A stretch of 64,000 nucleotides of DNA from Calvatia gigantea (Eukaryota > Basidiomycota > Agaricomycetes > Agaricales > Lycoperdaceae): NCBI GenBank assembly GCA_025093985.1, contig JACAAK010000002.1:992001-1056000 (forward strand), in the 5' to 3' direction. This document shows positions 1-10,394 of the stretch, piece by piece; the first letter of the stretch is position 1; each line of letters opens with the position of its first letter. The notes under the pieces were generated by a model. That model was not told the DNA's origin and did no database searches. It saw nothing but the letters and a program-made list of their open reading frames with translations. A program made the translations under genes and the position numbers.

Positions 1-789
1 ATCCATTAAGGTCCATTGATCTAATCTTTGCTCATATTCAGACGCCGTCCCTGTCCCGCTTCCCGAGACCATCGTTCTTCTGAGAACCTCATATATCCAA
101 GTGGGTGAGCGGGATATTGCCGTGGACGCAGCCGACAGGACACGAGTGTCGACTCCGCGTGCTGCTGATGCACTGACAGCACTGCCCAGAATGTACCCAG
201 TATCTGTGCTCGGTGGAACCTTTGATCACTTGCATGCTGGTCATAAGATCTTATTGTCAATGGCTGCCTGGATTACCAGTGAAAAACTAATCGTTGGAAC
301 GACAGGTATGTTCTTCGCCTAAAATGACAGCTCCAAATGAACGCATCGAGCAGACGACGCTTTGTTACAGAGCAAAGCTAATAAACATGTAATGGAGGAC
401 CTCCCAGAACGCATGAGGAGGGTCCGGGGATTCCTGGAATTTTTCAAGCCAGGTCTTGTCTATGACATTGTATCCATCAAAGATGTGTACGGTCCAACCG
501 CGTGGGATCCCAATATCCAAGCCCTTGTTGTTAGTAAAGAGACGCTCGGTGGGGCAGCGGAAAGTGATTGAGTTTCTTGTCTTTCGAATCCGAACTAACA
601 ACCATCCTCCTTCCAGTCGCAAAACATAGAGAAAACAAAGATCTTCCACCACTTGAAGTGTTCATAATTGATGTTATTTCTGCCACGTCTGCCAACCTTG
701 ATCATCAGGATGTAGCATGGTTGAAGAATGCGAAGCTCAGTAGTACATACATTCGGCAATGGATTGTTGACAACCAGGTTCAACAATAA
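1..789 (+). CDS. Phosphopantetheine adenylyltransferase (CoA synthesis), 3' part
   Basis: Transfers AMP from ATP to 4'-phosphopantetheine, the fourth step of CoA synthesis (fungal Cab4 type). Visible exons are 42-305, 354-563 and 617-789; bases 1-41 look like the end of an intron (ag at 40-41), so the N-terminal part lies outside the window. The nucleotidyltransferase signature GGTFDHLHAGHK is encoded near 215-245, followed after the first intron by a conserved stretch reading ALLQSKANKHV, and in the last exon ENKDLPPLEVFIIDV. The introns are 48 and 53 nt and the reading phase closes exactly at both junctions. The stop is TAA at 787-789. Family assignment is firm; the missing 5' end cannot be judged. 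Confidence 0.9.
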
Positions 790-1036
790 TCCGGACCATA
801 CTTACAGCAATAATGTTTTTGGGTAGGATAGCGGCAATCCAATCTTTCCCACGCATTGTCAGGCTCTGCATAAGCTTAACCCGGCAGTCGCTCAGCTGCT
901 CCTTCATATTCTCCTTCCATCACCACCAGTACACGTTCAGCCTCAGTCAAACCTCGTTCACTCGTTTATATGCAATTTTTACTCTGATTCCTTTCTGTTG
1001 GCACTAAGGCTTTCACGTCGATCCTTATCCCGCATA

Positions 1037-3231
1037 ATGCACGCCCTTCAGACTACTTTATTACTCGGCTCGCTTTTACACGCACAATTTTCTTCAGCCT
1101 ATCGTTGGCCCTCTCCTCAGTATGATGCCCTAGAAATGTTCTTGTATGAGGGGCAAAGAGGAGACGATTCCAATTTGGCTTCGCTTGTACACCCATGTCG
1201 CAAACGAACAGGGACTATGGGATCTATTTCTGCCGAATGGCTGCGCTTTGTAAGTTCTACCTCGCCTACATACCGTTCTCTTCTGACGTTGCTATGAACC
1301 TCTTCAGGCCTTCCACGACATGGCTACTCACAACATCGATGATGGATCAGGTGGGTTGGATGGGTCAATCGTATATGAGCTGGGAAGAACGGAGGTGGGT
1401 GGATCCTCCTGGGCTTGAAATTTTCACGGAAACTCATTCTCGTTCTTCAGAATTTTGGCCTTGGGTTTAATCAAACTCTTACCGACTTCGAAACCTTTCC
1501 GAATAAATATGTGTCCAGTCCGTGCCGTCCCTTTCCCTCCCCGCTTCTTCCGCTAATTGTTAACAGGAGCCGACATAATTGCTCTCGGAACTGTTTTTGC
1601 CGTCGCAACATGTGGGGGACCAATTATTCCCTTTCGTGGTGGTCGGGTCGATTCATGGACGCCAGGAGTTTCTGGGACACCGGAGCCCCAAAATGACCTG
1701 GGTACTTTGAAGGAAATGTTTAGGAAACAAGGCTTCTCGAACTCCGATATGATCGTTCTGACGGCTTGTGGTCACACTGTCGGTGGTATTCGCGATGCCG
1801 AGTTCCCGACCCTCGTGCCTGCTAGCACCGACCCATCTAGACCAAATATCGTGACCTTTGACTCCACCCCTCAGTTCGACAACAAAGTGTATGTTCTATC
1901 TCAAATTTGGATTCAATCGGCTAAACGTACTCAGTGTCACAGAGTATCTTGATGGAACTACTCAAAACGTGCTTGTGATCACTCCCAACGTCACTATGGC
2001 CTCAGATCTCCGCGTTTTTGAAAGTGATGGCAACCAAACTATGCACAGGTCAGTAATCTAGAGTTTAATTTGGGCCGCCTGCTTAGCTCATGTCGTTTTG
2101 CTACTAGCCTGGCGGATCCTAACCAGTTCAGCAACCAATGTCAAACACTGTTCGAGCGGATGCTTAACACCGTCCCCCAAGGTGTATCATTGACAGAGGA
2201 AATCACTTTGCTCCCCGCGAAAGTCTGGGGAGCGCAGCTGACAATTGAGCGCAACCAACTGGTGTTCAAGACCAATCTCCGTGTACGTGCACATTATTAT
2301 CATGTCCTCAACGGTGGATCTAATAAGTATTTCCAGCTCACGCAGCCCATAAACGAAAAGCTCAACAAGAACAGAACAGTAACAATGTTTTGGTGCGACA
2401 AGTATGGTGGCTCAGCAAACTGTAAAGGAAGCACCAAATCTGCCCAGCCTGCTAAGGTCGTCCAAGACGATCCGAATAACTCACCAATCACCCAACGTAT
2501 GGGGCTCTCTTTCGTGCATTACAAGTTCGTAGTGCCTGTTCAGGCGGCACAGTCAATCTCAAGATTCTGGTTTGAGGTTGACGAGCACAATGGGACGAGC
2601 GCCGCTGTGTACAAAAACGAAGGCGGATTTCTACCCAGCACCACAAGATCAGGCTCGTTTTCGTTCCGACAATGAGTACGGCATTGTTCCGATCGAATGG
2701 GAGCTATGTCAAGACGTACACTAATCGGAATGGGGAAGCTTTTACCAAAGTTTACAATCTGACAGTTGCGGTACGTCGATGCGACTTTTCATTAACCCGT
2801 CCTTGTAAACTGACTCCCCCACCCTATAGGTGCGGGAAGGCAGTAATCCGTCTCGAGTATATGCCTCGGTGTTTGACAACGCCATCCGTAACTTCACATA
2901 CCCCTTGAATACCACCGCAGACTTTGCACGGAATGCTTCTATACCCTCTGTCACTGGATACGAGTTCTATTCCGGATACGTGGAAGATATCGGCTTCCAG
3001 ATGACTCTGGACCTTCACGTTGACGTTGGCGGCACGACGTATGCGGACGATTTCAGGCAGACGACGTTCCTGGATAACACCCCTATTATCGACCCCACTA
3101 CTGTGAATGCCAATGCGCACCCTGCATCATCGTCACGACCTTCTTTCATGCCGTCGGTGCGATTAACTGTTGGAAGTGGTTTGCTTGGTTTGCTTTTGGT
3201 ACTTTTGCCTATTCATGCACATGTTCCATAA
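1037..3231 (+). CDS. Secreted plant-type heme peroxidase, probably GPI-anchored
   Basis: Eight exons (1037-1249, 1308-1394, 1451-1517, 1567-1888, 1935-2048, 2108-2608, 2653-2770, 2830-3231) give 607 residues. Residues 1-21 form a signal peptide. The distal haem motif is LRFAFHDMATHN, with Arg four residues before the catalytic His; the proximal His lies in LTACGHTVGG. The C-terminus is a Ser/Pro linker followed by a hydrophobic tail (GLLGLLLVLLPIHAHVP), which resembles a GPI-anchor signal. The peroxidase domain takes roughly the first 330 residues; the rest is a long extension of unknown role. No Mn-binding triad or surface Trp of ligninolytic enzymes could be recognised, so lignin attack is not implied. 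The 44-nt intron at 2609-2652 is the least certain junction. Confidence 0.85.
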
Positions 3232-3595
3232 TGGTTTCGGTCTGTGGACTTGCCTGGTGCTCCGTTCATGTACGAGATTTTTATTCTTCGTTGGACTACC
3301 TGGACCCTACGATTCTTAGACTAAGGATTATAACATATTATAATCTTTCTTGAATTATAACATTTGACTCCGGACTGACAAATGGCGGGTAACTCGGAGG
3401 GACAATGATTGACCTGAAATCGGATGCCTGTGTCTAATTTTAGACAGTTCGGGGTTGCTTGACCCCTTCATCAGCGAAGCTCAAAACACATCAGCTCTCC
3501 CCAAGAACCCGCAAACCGGAGCGACGTTGAAAGTTTACTAGGCTGATTTCCGGCTTGTCTCATATTGCGATTTCAAATTTCACCTGCCGGCGGAT
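3232..3595. other. Intergenic region
   Basis: About 360 bases between the peroxidase stop and the phosducin-like start. It holds the peroxidase 3' flank, with AT-rich runs near 3325-3365, and presumably the promoter of the next gene. No ORF or RNA gene was recognised. Confidence 0.6.
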
Positions 3596-4837
3596 ATGGT
3601 GGGTGTTTATCGGAACTCAGCACTGATTCCCACCGTTGAAACGTTGACCACTCACAATTAGCAAGCTGACATTGAAGCCCTAGTCCTTTCCGGAGAATTA
3701 TTCAATGGTAAAGAGCGATCCTCTTCACCCACACGGTCGGAGTCGCCGGATGATACTGGTTGGCATGATGACGAGCTGGAGCTAAGTCCAGAGGAGCAAA
3801 AGTATAAGGACATGGGGTATGATTCGGACACGGCGCGGAAACAAACACATAAGGCCCATCAAGATGCCGCCGCACAACAAGAGTCGATAGGTATGGGACC
3901 AGGACGGACAGGTGTCAAGGGTGTCATTCGAGATCGCGATGAAGCTGCTGAAATGGAACGGGAAAGAAAAACAAAGACGATGCAGGACCTGCGAGAGAAG
4001 ATGGAAGCGGCTAATCTTGGCGGGAAGACATATCTGGAAGAAGAGAGAGAGAAAGCTGCGAGGGGAGAGGATCGGTTTGACGAGCTTATTTTCAAAGAGC
4101 TGGAGAGGGAGGCGTCAAAACGCGATGTATTCGGTGCGCCTAGACCCCGCTTTGGATATCTGCGGGAAGTGGGTGTGAAACAATTCGTGAAGGCGGTAGA
4201 ACAGGAGGCACGGGGTGTATGGGTGGTAGTGCATATCTATGATTCGGTACGTCGTTCTTACGCCCCCGGACAGCTTTGCTCATCCGTTACATATTCAGTC
4301 TCTCGATCGTTGTTACGCTCTCGATGAACTACTGGCCAAATTGGCCAAAGATAATGCGGCGACAAAGTTTCTTCGCGCAAAGGCGACTGCGTTAGAGTTT
4401 GCACGGCTCAACAAATCATCATCGAGATCTCGACCCATGCAGAGTCAAAGTCGGAGGCGTAAATATGACGATGATGAATTCTTCAGTGACAATGAGGATG
4501 ACGGCGGAGAAGCTGACGAGCTCGACGATGACGATATTGACCTCGAAATGCTACCAACTTTGCTAGTTTATCGCGACGGTGAACTGGTGCATAATTGGGT
4601 TCGCGTTGACTGGGTGGCTGGGAAAGGCGGCGTCGATGAATTATTGCGCAAGTGAGTGCCACCGCTTGCTTTCACCTGGTGTTGTCACTCATATCCGGTG
4701 ATAGCCACAGTATAATTCAACCACATATCTTTGTGCGAGACGACTTTCTCGATGTTGATCATCCAGACTCAGATGACGAAGAATTTCAAGCCAGTTTGGA
4801 TCGGATTCTCAAACGATCCGAGGAAATTGACAACTGA
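3596..4837 (+). CDS. Phosducin-like protein (thioredoxin fold)
   Basis: Phosducin-like proteins are cytosolic co-chaperones that work with the CCT chaperonin in folding G-beta subunits. The model is 3596-3598, 3662-4246, 4299-4651, 4711-4837, giving 355 residues. An acidic N-terminal segment leads to the helical domain with DRDEAAEMERERK, then a thioredoxin-like domain starting at FGYLREVGVKQFVKAVEQE and ending with LPTLLVYRDGELVHNWVRVD, interrupted by an acidic, Ser-rich insert (about 260-290). The C-terminal tail is acidic, as usual for the family. Exon 1 appears to carry only the ATG, since the frame upstream of 3662 is closed and ATG|GTGGGT lies 63 bases before it. The alternative start is ATG 3812, which would lose 51 residues. 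Confidence 0.85.
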
Positions 4838-5192
4838 CAGGCGGAGCTGGTGATATTTGGGTTCCCACTGGATAACACGTCCCCGATTTCGTTCTATTTA
4901 TTCTGTGTAGCATTCTGGCAAATTTCTCCAGCCGCAGCATACATAAGGAACACCCTGTGTCCCCAAGGAATATTAGTACTTGGCTTCGGTGTGCTGTAAG
5001 AACCTCTCCTGAGTTCTGTGCCGAGTCGTTTTTCTTTTCGTTTCTTTACCCGCGTTTTTGAGCGCGACCCGCGAGGTGTGGACTGGTGTGTCGCATTTGA
5101 TCACACCCTACCATTTAAATCTTAGCCAAAACAAGCAGGAGCTGAACTCAGAGCATGACGACATTCTCCTCATCTGCTTTCATCCATCAGGG
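4838..5192. other. Intergenic region
   Basis: About 355 bases between the phosducin-like stop and the glutamine synthetase-like ATG. A frame is open from 5058 into the ATG at 5193, but no upstream coding is supported. It is taken as terminator plus promoter. Confidence 0.5.
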
Positions 5193-7396
5193 ATGGCCTC
5201 GACTCCTGGTGCTCCTACGACACACGATGAACTCATACACCTTCTACGAAACGATAGTAAAGTCAAGGTAGCAGGTTAGTTGTAATGAGCTCCTTCATAT
5301 TGCATCAGATAACTTGAGGCGCTACAGGCATCGATGGTACGCACACTGTTCTCGGATCACAACTCACGTCGATTCAAAACTGCCACCTTCTACTTCACCC
5401 AGTCGATGGCGTCCTACGTGGAAAGTATCTTGTCAGTTGACTGAACTCACTATCTCGCTTGTTCTGATGCCACTGAGAATCGTTAGTCTAAGGAGAAGTT
5501 TCTCAGCGCAGCCAAAAGCGACGGCTTTGGTTTCTGTAGTGTCGTTTTGTATGCCTGCTCTGGTCTCAAGCACGTTTCGAAGCTCAATATAGCTCCCTCT
5601 AGCGGCTGGGACATACACGATCAGGTGTATTCCCAGGAACTTTCCATATCTAACAAACGGAACGGTTACCGTGATATATTGGCCTGGATAGACTTGAGTA
5701 CCTTCAGGCGCATTCCTTGGGAGAACAATGTTCCGTTCTTCTTGGTAACTTTCAAGGACCCACAGTCCAATGAACCGTTGCCGGTTGACCCTCGAGGCGT
5801 CTTAGCTAGGGCAGAGCAACGCGCCTTTCAGGAGTGGGGATATACCCCTTATGCTGGCGTCGAATACGAGGTAAGACCAATGTCGTAGTGCGTGCAATGA
5901 TGCTCAAAGCCATCTTTCAGTATTTCAACTTCAAAGGTGCATTTCCGTGGTTCTATCATCGAGGTTCCAGTTCACGAAATAGTTTGTAGAGACGCCACAC
6001 TCAGCCGCCGAGAAGGGTTTCGTGAAGTTAAATCCCCTCACACCCGGCAGTACGTTTTTGCCGGTGCTGCTATGTGTTCTAGCTGCCTGACGCGGAAGAA
6101 GTGCACGGATATTCCATGCTTAGGACTCAGCTTAATAATGATTACTTCCAGGAACTTATGGACGGGGCTGCTTCTTTCAAAGTAGAAATCGAGGGGCATC
6201 GTACGTGTTATAAAATAGAGAGAACTTACGACGACTCCTGACCTATGTGATCAGATACTGAAACCGGACCTGGTGTCTATGAGACCGCGTTAGCATATAC
6301 CAGTGTTTCAAGGATGGCCGACAATGCCATTTTATTCAAGTATCTCGCAAAGAGCATCGGGATGAAGTTTGGCATTATACCCAGTTTTATGGCTAAGCCA
6401 TGGGGTAATGTGCGTGTTGAGTATCATCACGGTCCGTCCTTTCACTTATGCCGAGCGTAGCTTCCAGGCTGCAGCGGGTTTGTGATTCCATCCCTCTCTT
6501 GGCTAAACCAAAACTTTGACTCGCGTATAGACATATTCACGTTTCTTTGCGTGACAAGAATATGAGAAATGTTTTCTCTCTTCCAAAAGAAATTCTAGGA
6601 TCTGGCAGGGTAAACGCTGCGAATGAAGATACCAAGTTCATCAGTCGTGAGGCAGAAATGTTCCTTGCCGGCGTCTTGGAAGGCCTTCCTGATGGTAGGG
6701 GTGAATGGTTGTTCTCTCTAACACACCGCTCACTTTCCCCCTAGTTATGCCGACGGTGAAAGCTAATACGCCATCTTACAATGTTCTCGCTAACGAAATT
6801 TTGGTTAGCTCGTCCCGACTATCAACGGATACAAACGCTTGGTGGGAGGGGAAGCTTTCTGGGCACCCAATGCTGTGACCTACGGCTACGACTCTCGTCA
6901 AGCGTCGATTAGGATAATAGCACCACCATCTGTAGCGCCAGAGGCTACGCGTTTTGAGGTCAGAGTCCCAGGCGCAGATGTCAATCCATACTTTGCTTTG
7001 GGTGCCATATTCCTGCTGGGAATCAGGGGAATCAGGAAAGAAATCGAGTTGAAAGAGCCTTCGATAAGTCACTTAACGCCCGAAGATAGGCTCCGGGGTA
7101 GGGTGCGTCGATATCTGATTCTGGACTTGCAAGGGGTACCTCATATTGTTTAGGTTAAAATGTTACCTCGAACCTTGGAGGAGGCTACTTTGCGGATGAT
7201 GCGTCCCGACAGTATTGCGAGGGATCCTGACATTTTTGGGGATGAATTTGTTGATCATTTCGGGGGGACTAGGTTACACGAGCTGAGCGTTTGGAACGCA
7301 GCCGTCACAAACTGGGAAGGTTAGTATTTGGACTTCGGATATTTTGCCCCGGTTTTAATTAACGATCTAGTCGAACGTTATCTGGAGCTTGCTTAA
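5193..7396 (+). CDS. Glutamine synthetase-like protein (type I / FluG-like catalytic domain)
   Basis: Fifteen exons: 5193-5274, 5328-5336, 5403-5431, 5487-5548, 5603-5870, 5921-5936, 5990-6049, 6102-6200, 6255-6409, 6461-6477, 6531-6694, 6745-6755, 6809-7102, 7154-7319, 7371-7396; 485 residues. It belongs to the prokaryote-type glutamine synthetase fold found in fungi, not to the main eukaryotic GLN1. Motifs run in order: AGIDVDGVLRGKYL, SDGFGFCSVVFGWD, EIEGHHTETGPGVYE (metal and glutamate ligands), KPWGNLPGCSGHIHVSL (His of the active site), RLVGGEAFWAP and VKMLPRTLEEA. Four exons are 17 nt or shorter and each restores a conserved motif with correct phase. The true substrate is unknown; relatives include gamma-glutamylamide ligases. 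Confidence 0.88.
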
Positions 7397-7533
7397 CAAA
7401 TCGGATTGTATGTAGAGTGGATTTAGGTAAAAGAAACGACAGGGATATTCCACACACACGTGGATCCGGTTCGTGATGGTAGTCATGAGGACTTGGGCAG
7501 CTTTTCAATCCAATGCAAGAAGTGAGGGACGTC

Positions 7534-8404
7534 CTAAGGGTAATCTTCAGTCAGTTTGTTGTCAACCTGGGAGCCCGCATTGATGTGCTTGCCTCTGAAA
7601 CGGACTTGGGCATGCTCATTTCGGCAATAAACTTGGGCATGATGGCCACCAATATCGCTTGAGGTTGCCATGCGCCATTCCACGTTCCCGTTTTCAAGTT
7701 GCTTCACCTGTTCTACACTGACATAACGTGCCCGTACGCCCTTTTCCTCGAGCTTCTGGAGTTCCTTGTTGTCGGAGAGATCAATAGGGATAGAAACGAT
7801 GAGTCTGCGTTGAGTGAGCACCCTGGAATTACAACGCGGTGGAACATGCTCACCCTGAAGGCAGTGCTGTATCCTCCCTATGAACAACTTGGAGGACGGT
7901 AAACACCCTATTTGATACGGGAAAGGGGAACTTGTAGTAGAGGGTCCATATTTGCGCAGTAGGGGACAATTCCCGAACTTTGGTAGCTTTTTCTAGGATA
8001 GGGATAAACCTGTAGTGATACACGCTCAGTATGTCCCATGGCGATATAGGCGCGTGATTGACGTACTCTTTCTCGTTAAGGGCTTTGTTTTTAGCAAGCT
8101 TATCCCATATTAGCTCGAATGTGACCTCTTCAGGTGGGTGTTCGCTGACGCGACAATCCCAGCGGCCGGGGCTAGAAGGGCTGGCGGGGCGAAACAAGGT
8201 CTTGACTTTGGTGAAGTATGTCTTCCCGGTCTTCCACGAGCCAGTCGAGTCTATGAGTTCACGACCAGCCGTCACAATTGACTCTTCAGAAGGGATCTCT
8301 GATCAAATAAGTCAAATAAGCGCACACACGTTTGGAAGCGCATAGAGCCATTTACCTGAGAGTTTCAGGGGGGTTGTAGTCAGAAGAGGTTTCGAGCTTG
8401 CCAT
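7534..8404 (-). CDS. START-like (DUF3074-type) protein with a probable frameshift near the end
   Basis: Exons on the minus strand: 8404-8356, 8298-7854, 7804-7534. The protein starts MASSKPLLTTTPLKLS and contains FELIWDKLAKNKALNEKEYV, YKFPFPVSNRVFTVLQVV and SGLIVSIPIDLSDNKEL, matching a fungal START-like family, predicted to bind a lipid or hydrophobic ligand. After WRMATSSDIGGH the open frame ends in an unrelated tail, whereas the +1 frame gives MPKFIAEMSMPKSVSE, which looks like the family's C-terminal helix. One extra base near 7640 would explain this. The gene is convergent with the glutamine synthetase-like gene, 137 bases away. Confidence 0.72.
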
Positions 8405-8565
8405 GTCTTGCTTCACAATGAGAAACAAAGTCTGTGAAGCTCACCCACAGTGGCAGGAGCCCAATTATAGCTCTAGCTTGTGATGTGAATTGGATCAGAA
8501 GTCTGCCATTGGTTGAAAATTAATCATTATGTAGTCTACACCCTTGTATTTTTTAATGTGTAGGT

Positions 8566-9162
8566 TTAGTTCACCTCTGCAGTCACAGACCGCTGAGGAC
8601 TTCCATTGAGATTGGCCAACCCGAAGTAACGACTTCGGCCATGTTCGGTTTCATCGCGGGGCAGAACCTCTCCACGTTCCAGCACGACACCCACAAACCG
8701 ACGCGTCCCTCGCATCCAGTTTTCCTTGTAGAAACGAACAAAGCCGGGAGCTATGGCATAGATAGTGTGATCGCGGCCTATCTTCACCTAGATATAGTAT
8801 GAGTGGTGAAAGAACAATGTAACGTTCAAGGCCACTCACATGTTGCCCAGGATGGAATAAAGTGCCCCTCTGACGCACAATAATATTACCAGGTATCACA
8901 TGCTGGTCTAGTAGGAAAGGTGCGGACATTGAGCATTGTGATTGAACCAGAACAACTGGGCGTACCTGAAAACTTTTTAATGCCTAGGCGCTTTCCCGGA
9001 GAACCTCCGTGGTTGTGGACCGTGCCGCCTGCACGTTTTGTGGCCGTTCTAATGGAACCTAGGAGGAAGTGTTGGGCGTGGCAGAAACTTTTCAAATAGT
9101 GGCGAACCTAGCAAGGAAAATGGGGACCGAGCGGCATCTATATAACGAGTCAGAAAGGACAT
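8566..9162 (-). CDS. Mitochondrial large-subunit ribosomal protein bL27m
   Basis: Exons 9162-9108, 9058-8966, 8907-8840 and 8787-8566 encode 145 residues. The N-terminus (MSFLTRYIDAARSPFSLLG) resembles a mitochondrial presequence. The bL27 core follows: TATKRAGGTVHNHGGSPGKR, LGIKKFSDQHVIPGNIIVRQ, RGTLFHPGQHVKIGRDHTIY, then a fungal C-terminal extension. All junction phases agree. The start is 185 bases from the SKP1 start on the other strand, so the two share a divergent promoter. Confidence 0.92.
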
Positions 9163-9347
9163 GTTGCTGACGGCGGCTGCGGTGGACACTACTACTGTGC
9201 TACACTCAGGGCGCACGCATTGTTTGTGACTCCCGCCTCGTGACCGGCAATTACCGAACAGCGCAATATATATGCGCTTGTCTTTGATTGTCATTCCGCC
9301 ACCCACCCATTTAACAGCCTTTTTTCCTACCCCACAAATTTCTTACG
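9163..9347. promoter_or_regulatory. Divergent promoter between bL27m and SKP1
   Basis: 185 bases separate the two start codons on opposite strands. The only sequence hint is the cluster of pyrimidines just before the SKP1 ATG (cctttttt...ctac). No specific binding site could be assigned. Confidence 0.5.
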
Positions 9348-10132
9348 ATGGTCCTTCTCGTCACATCTGATAACGAACAATTCCATGCCGACAAGGAAGT
9401 CGTTGAGCGTAGCGTCCTCATAAAGAACATGCTTGAAGGTAATGTCTAGAACTCCCTTTTGGCGCGCTACACTCTCGTCTCATTCACATTTACCTTTTCT
9501 TTTTATCCTTCCTGTTGCAGATGTCGGTGAATCTGACCAGCCAATTCCACTTCCCAATGTTTCGTCCAGCGTGTTGAAGAAGGTGTGTTACTCAGCCACG
9601 TTATCCGCCATGATCTCTGATGCCTCTCAATTTCAGGTTTTGGAGTATTGTGAACACCACCGTGGAGAACCCCTCCCTTCAGCAGAATCTGACTCCAACC
9701 AGGACGAGACGCGCAAACGCACCACCGACATCAGCGAGTGGGATCAAAAGTTCATCACGGTAGATCAGGAGATGCTCTTTGAGATTATCCTCGCCGCCAA
9801 CTACCTTGATATCAAGTCGCTTCTGTACGTTGTCAGCTTTATAGCGTTGACGATTTTTTCGTTGAATGGGCCATCGCAGGGATGTTGGTTGCAAGACTGT
9901 CGCTAACATGATTAAGGGCAAGACTCCCGAAGAGATCCGCAAACTCTTCAACATTGTGAACGACTTCACTCCCGAGGAAGAGGTAAGCCACTCCTTAACC
10001 TTTGTGACGCCTCCTGATACATGTCTACTTCGTACAGGCCCAAATCAAGAAAGAGAACGTGAGTACCCTGTGCTGTGTCTTTCAGCTCCTGATGCTCACT
10101 GTGGCTATCAGGAATGGGCCGAGGACCGATGA
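9348..10132 (+). CDS. SKP1: Skp1, SCF ubiquitin ligase adaptor
   Basis: Six exons (9348-9438, 9521-9582, 9637-9824, 9880-9982, 10038-10058, 10112-10132) give 161 residues, the normal Skp1 length. Order: BTB/POZ-like start [72 protein letters not shown], then the F-box-binding end [20 protein letters not shown] followed by EEAQIKKENEWAEDR. Skp1 bridges cullin-1 and F-box proteins; three F-box loci lie 14-26 kb downstream. The last two exons are only 21 nt each and both encode invariant C-terminal residues. Confidence 0.96.
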
Positions 10133-10394
10133 GGGGTGGCTGTCTATACCTACCATAATCCGCTTCTTCTTTAGTCAACGTTTCATCGTCATGTAATCAT
10201 CGCCGATTGTGAATTTGCATTTTTTCATCCTTATTTAAATCTCCCCTGCGGCGTGCCCTGGTTTGAGTTTTACTCTGCACGGACCCCCAGGGCCACTGAC
10301 AGACTGCGCCTTTCGCGTTGTATTACATAACCACCTTGTTGAGTAAATTCGGCGCCAATATTGGCTTTGGATTCGCATCTGCAACCGGTTTTCT

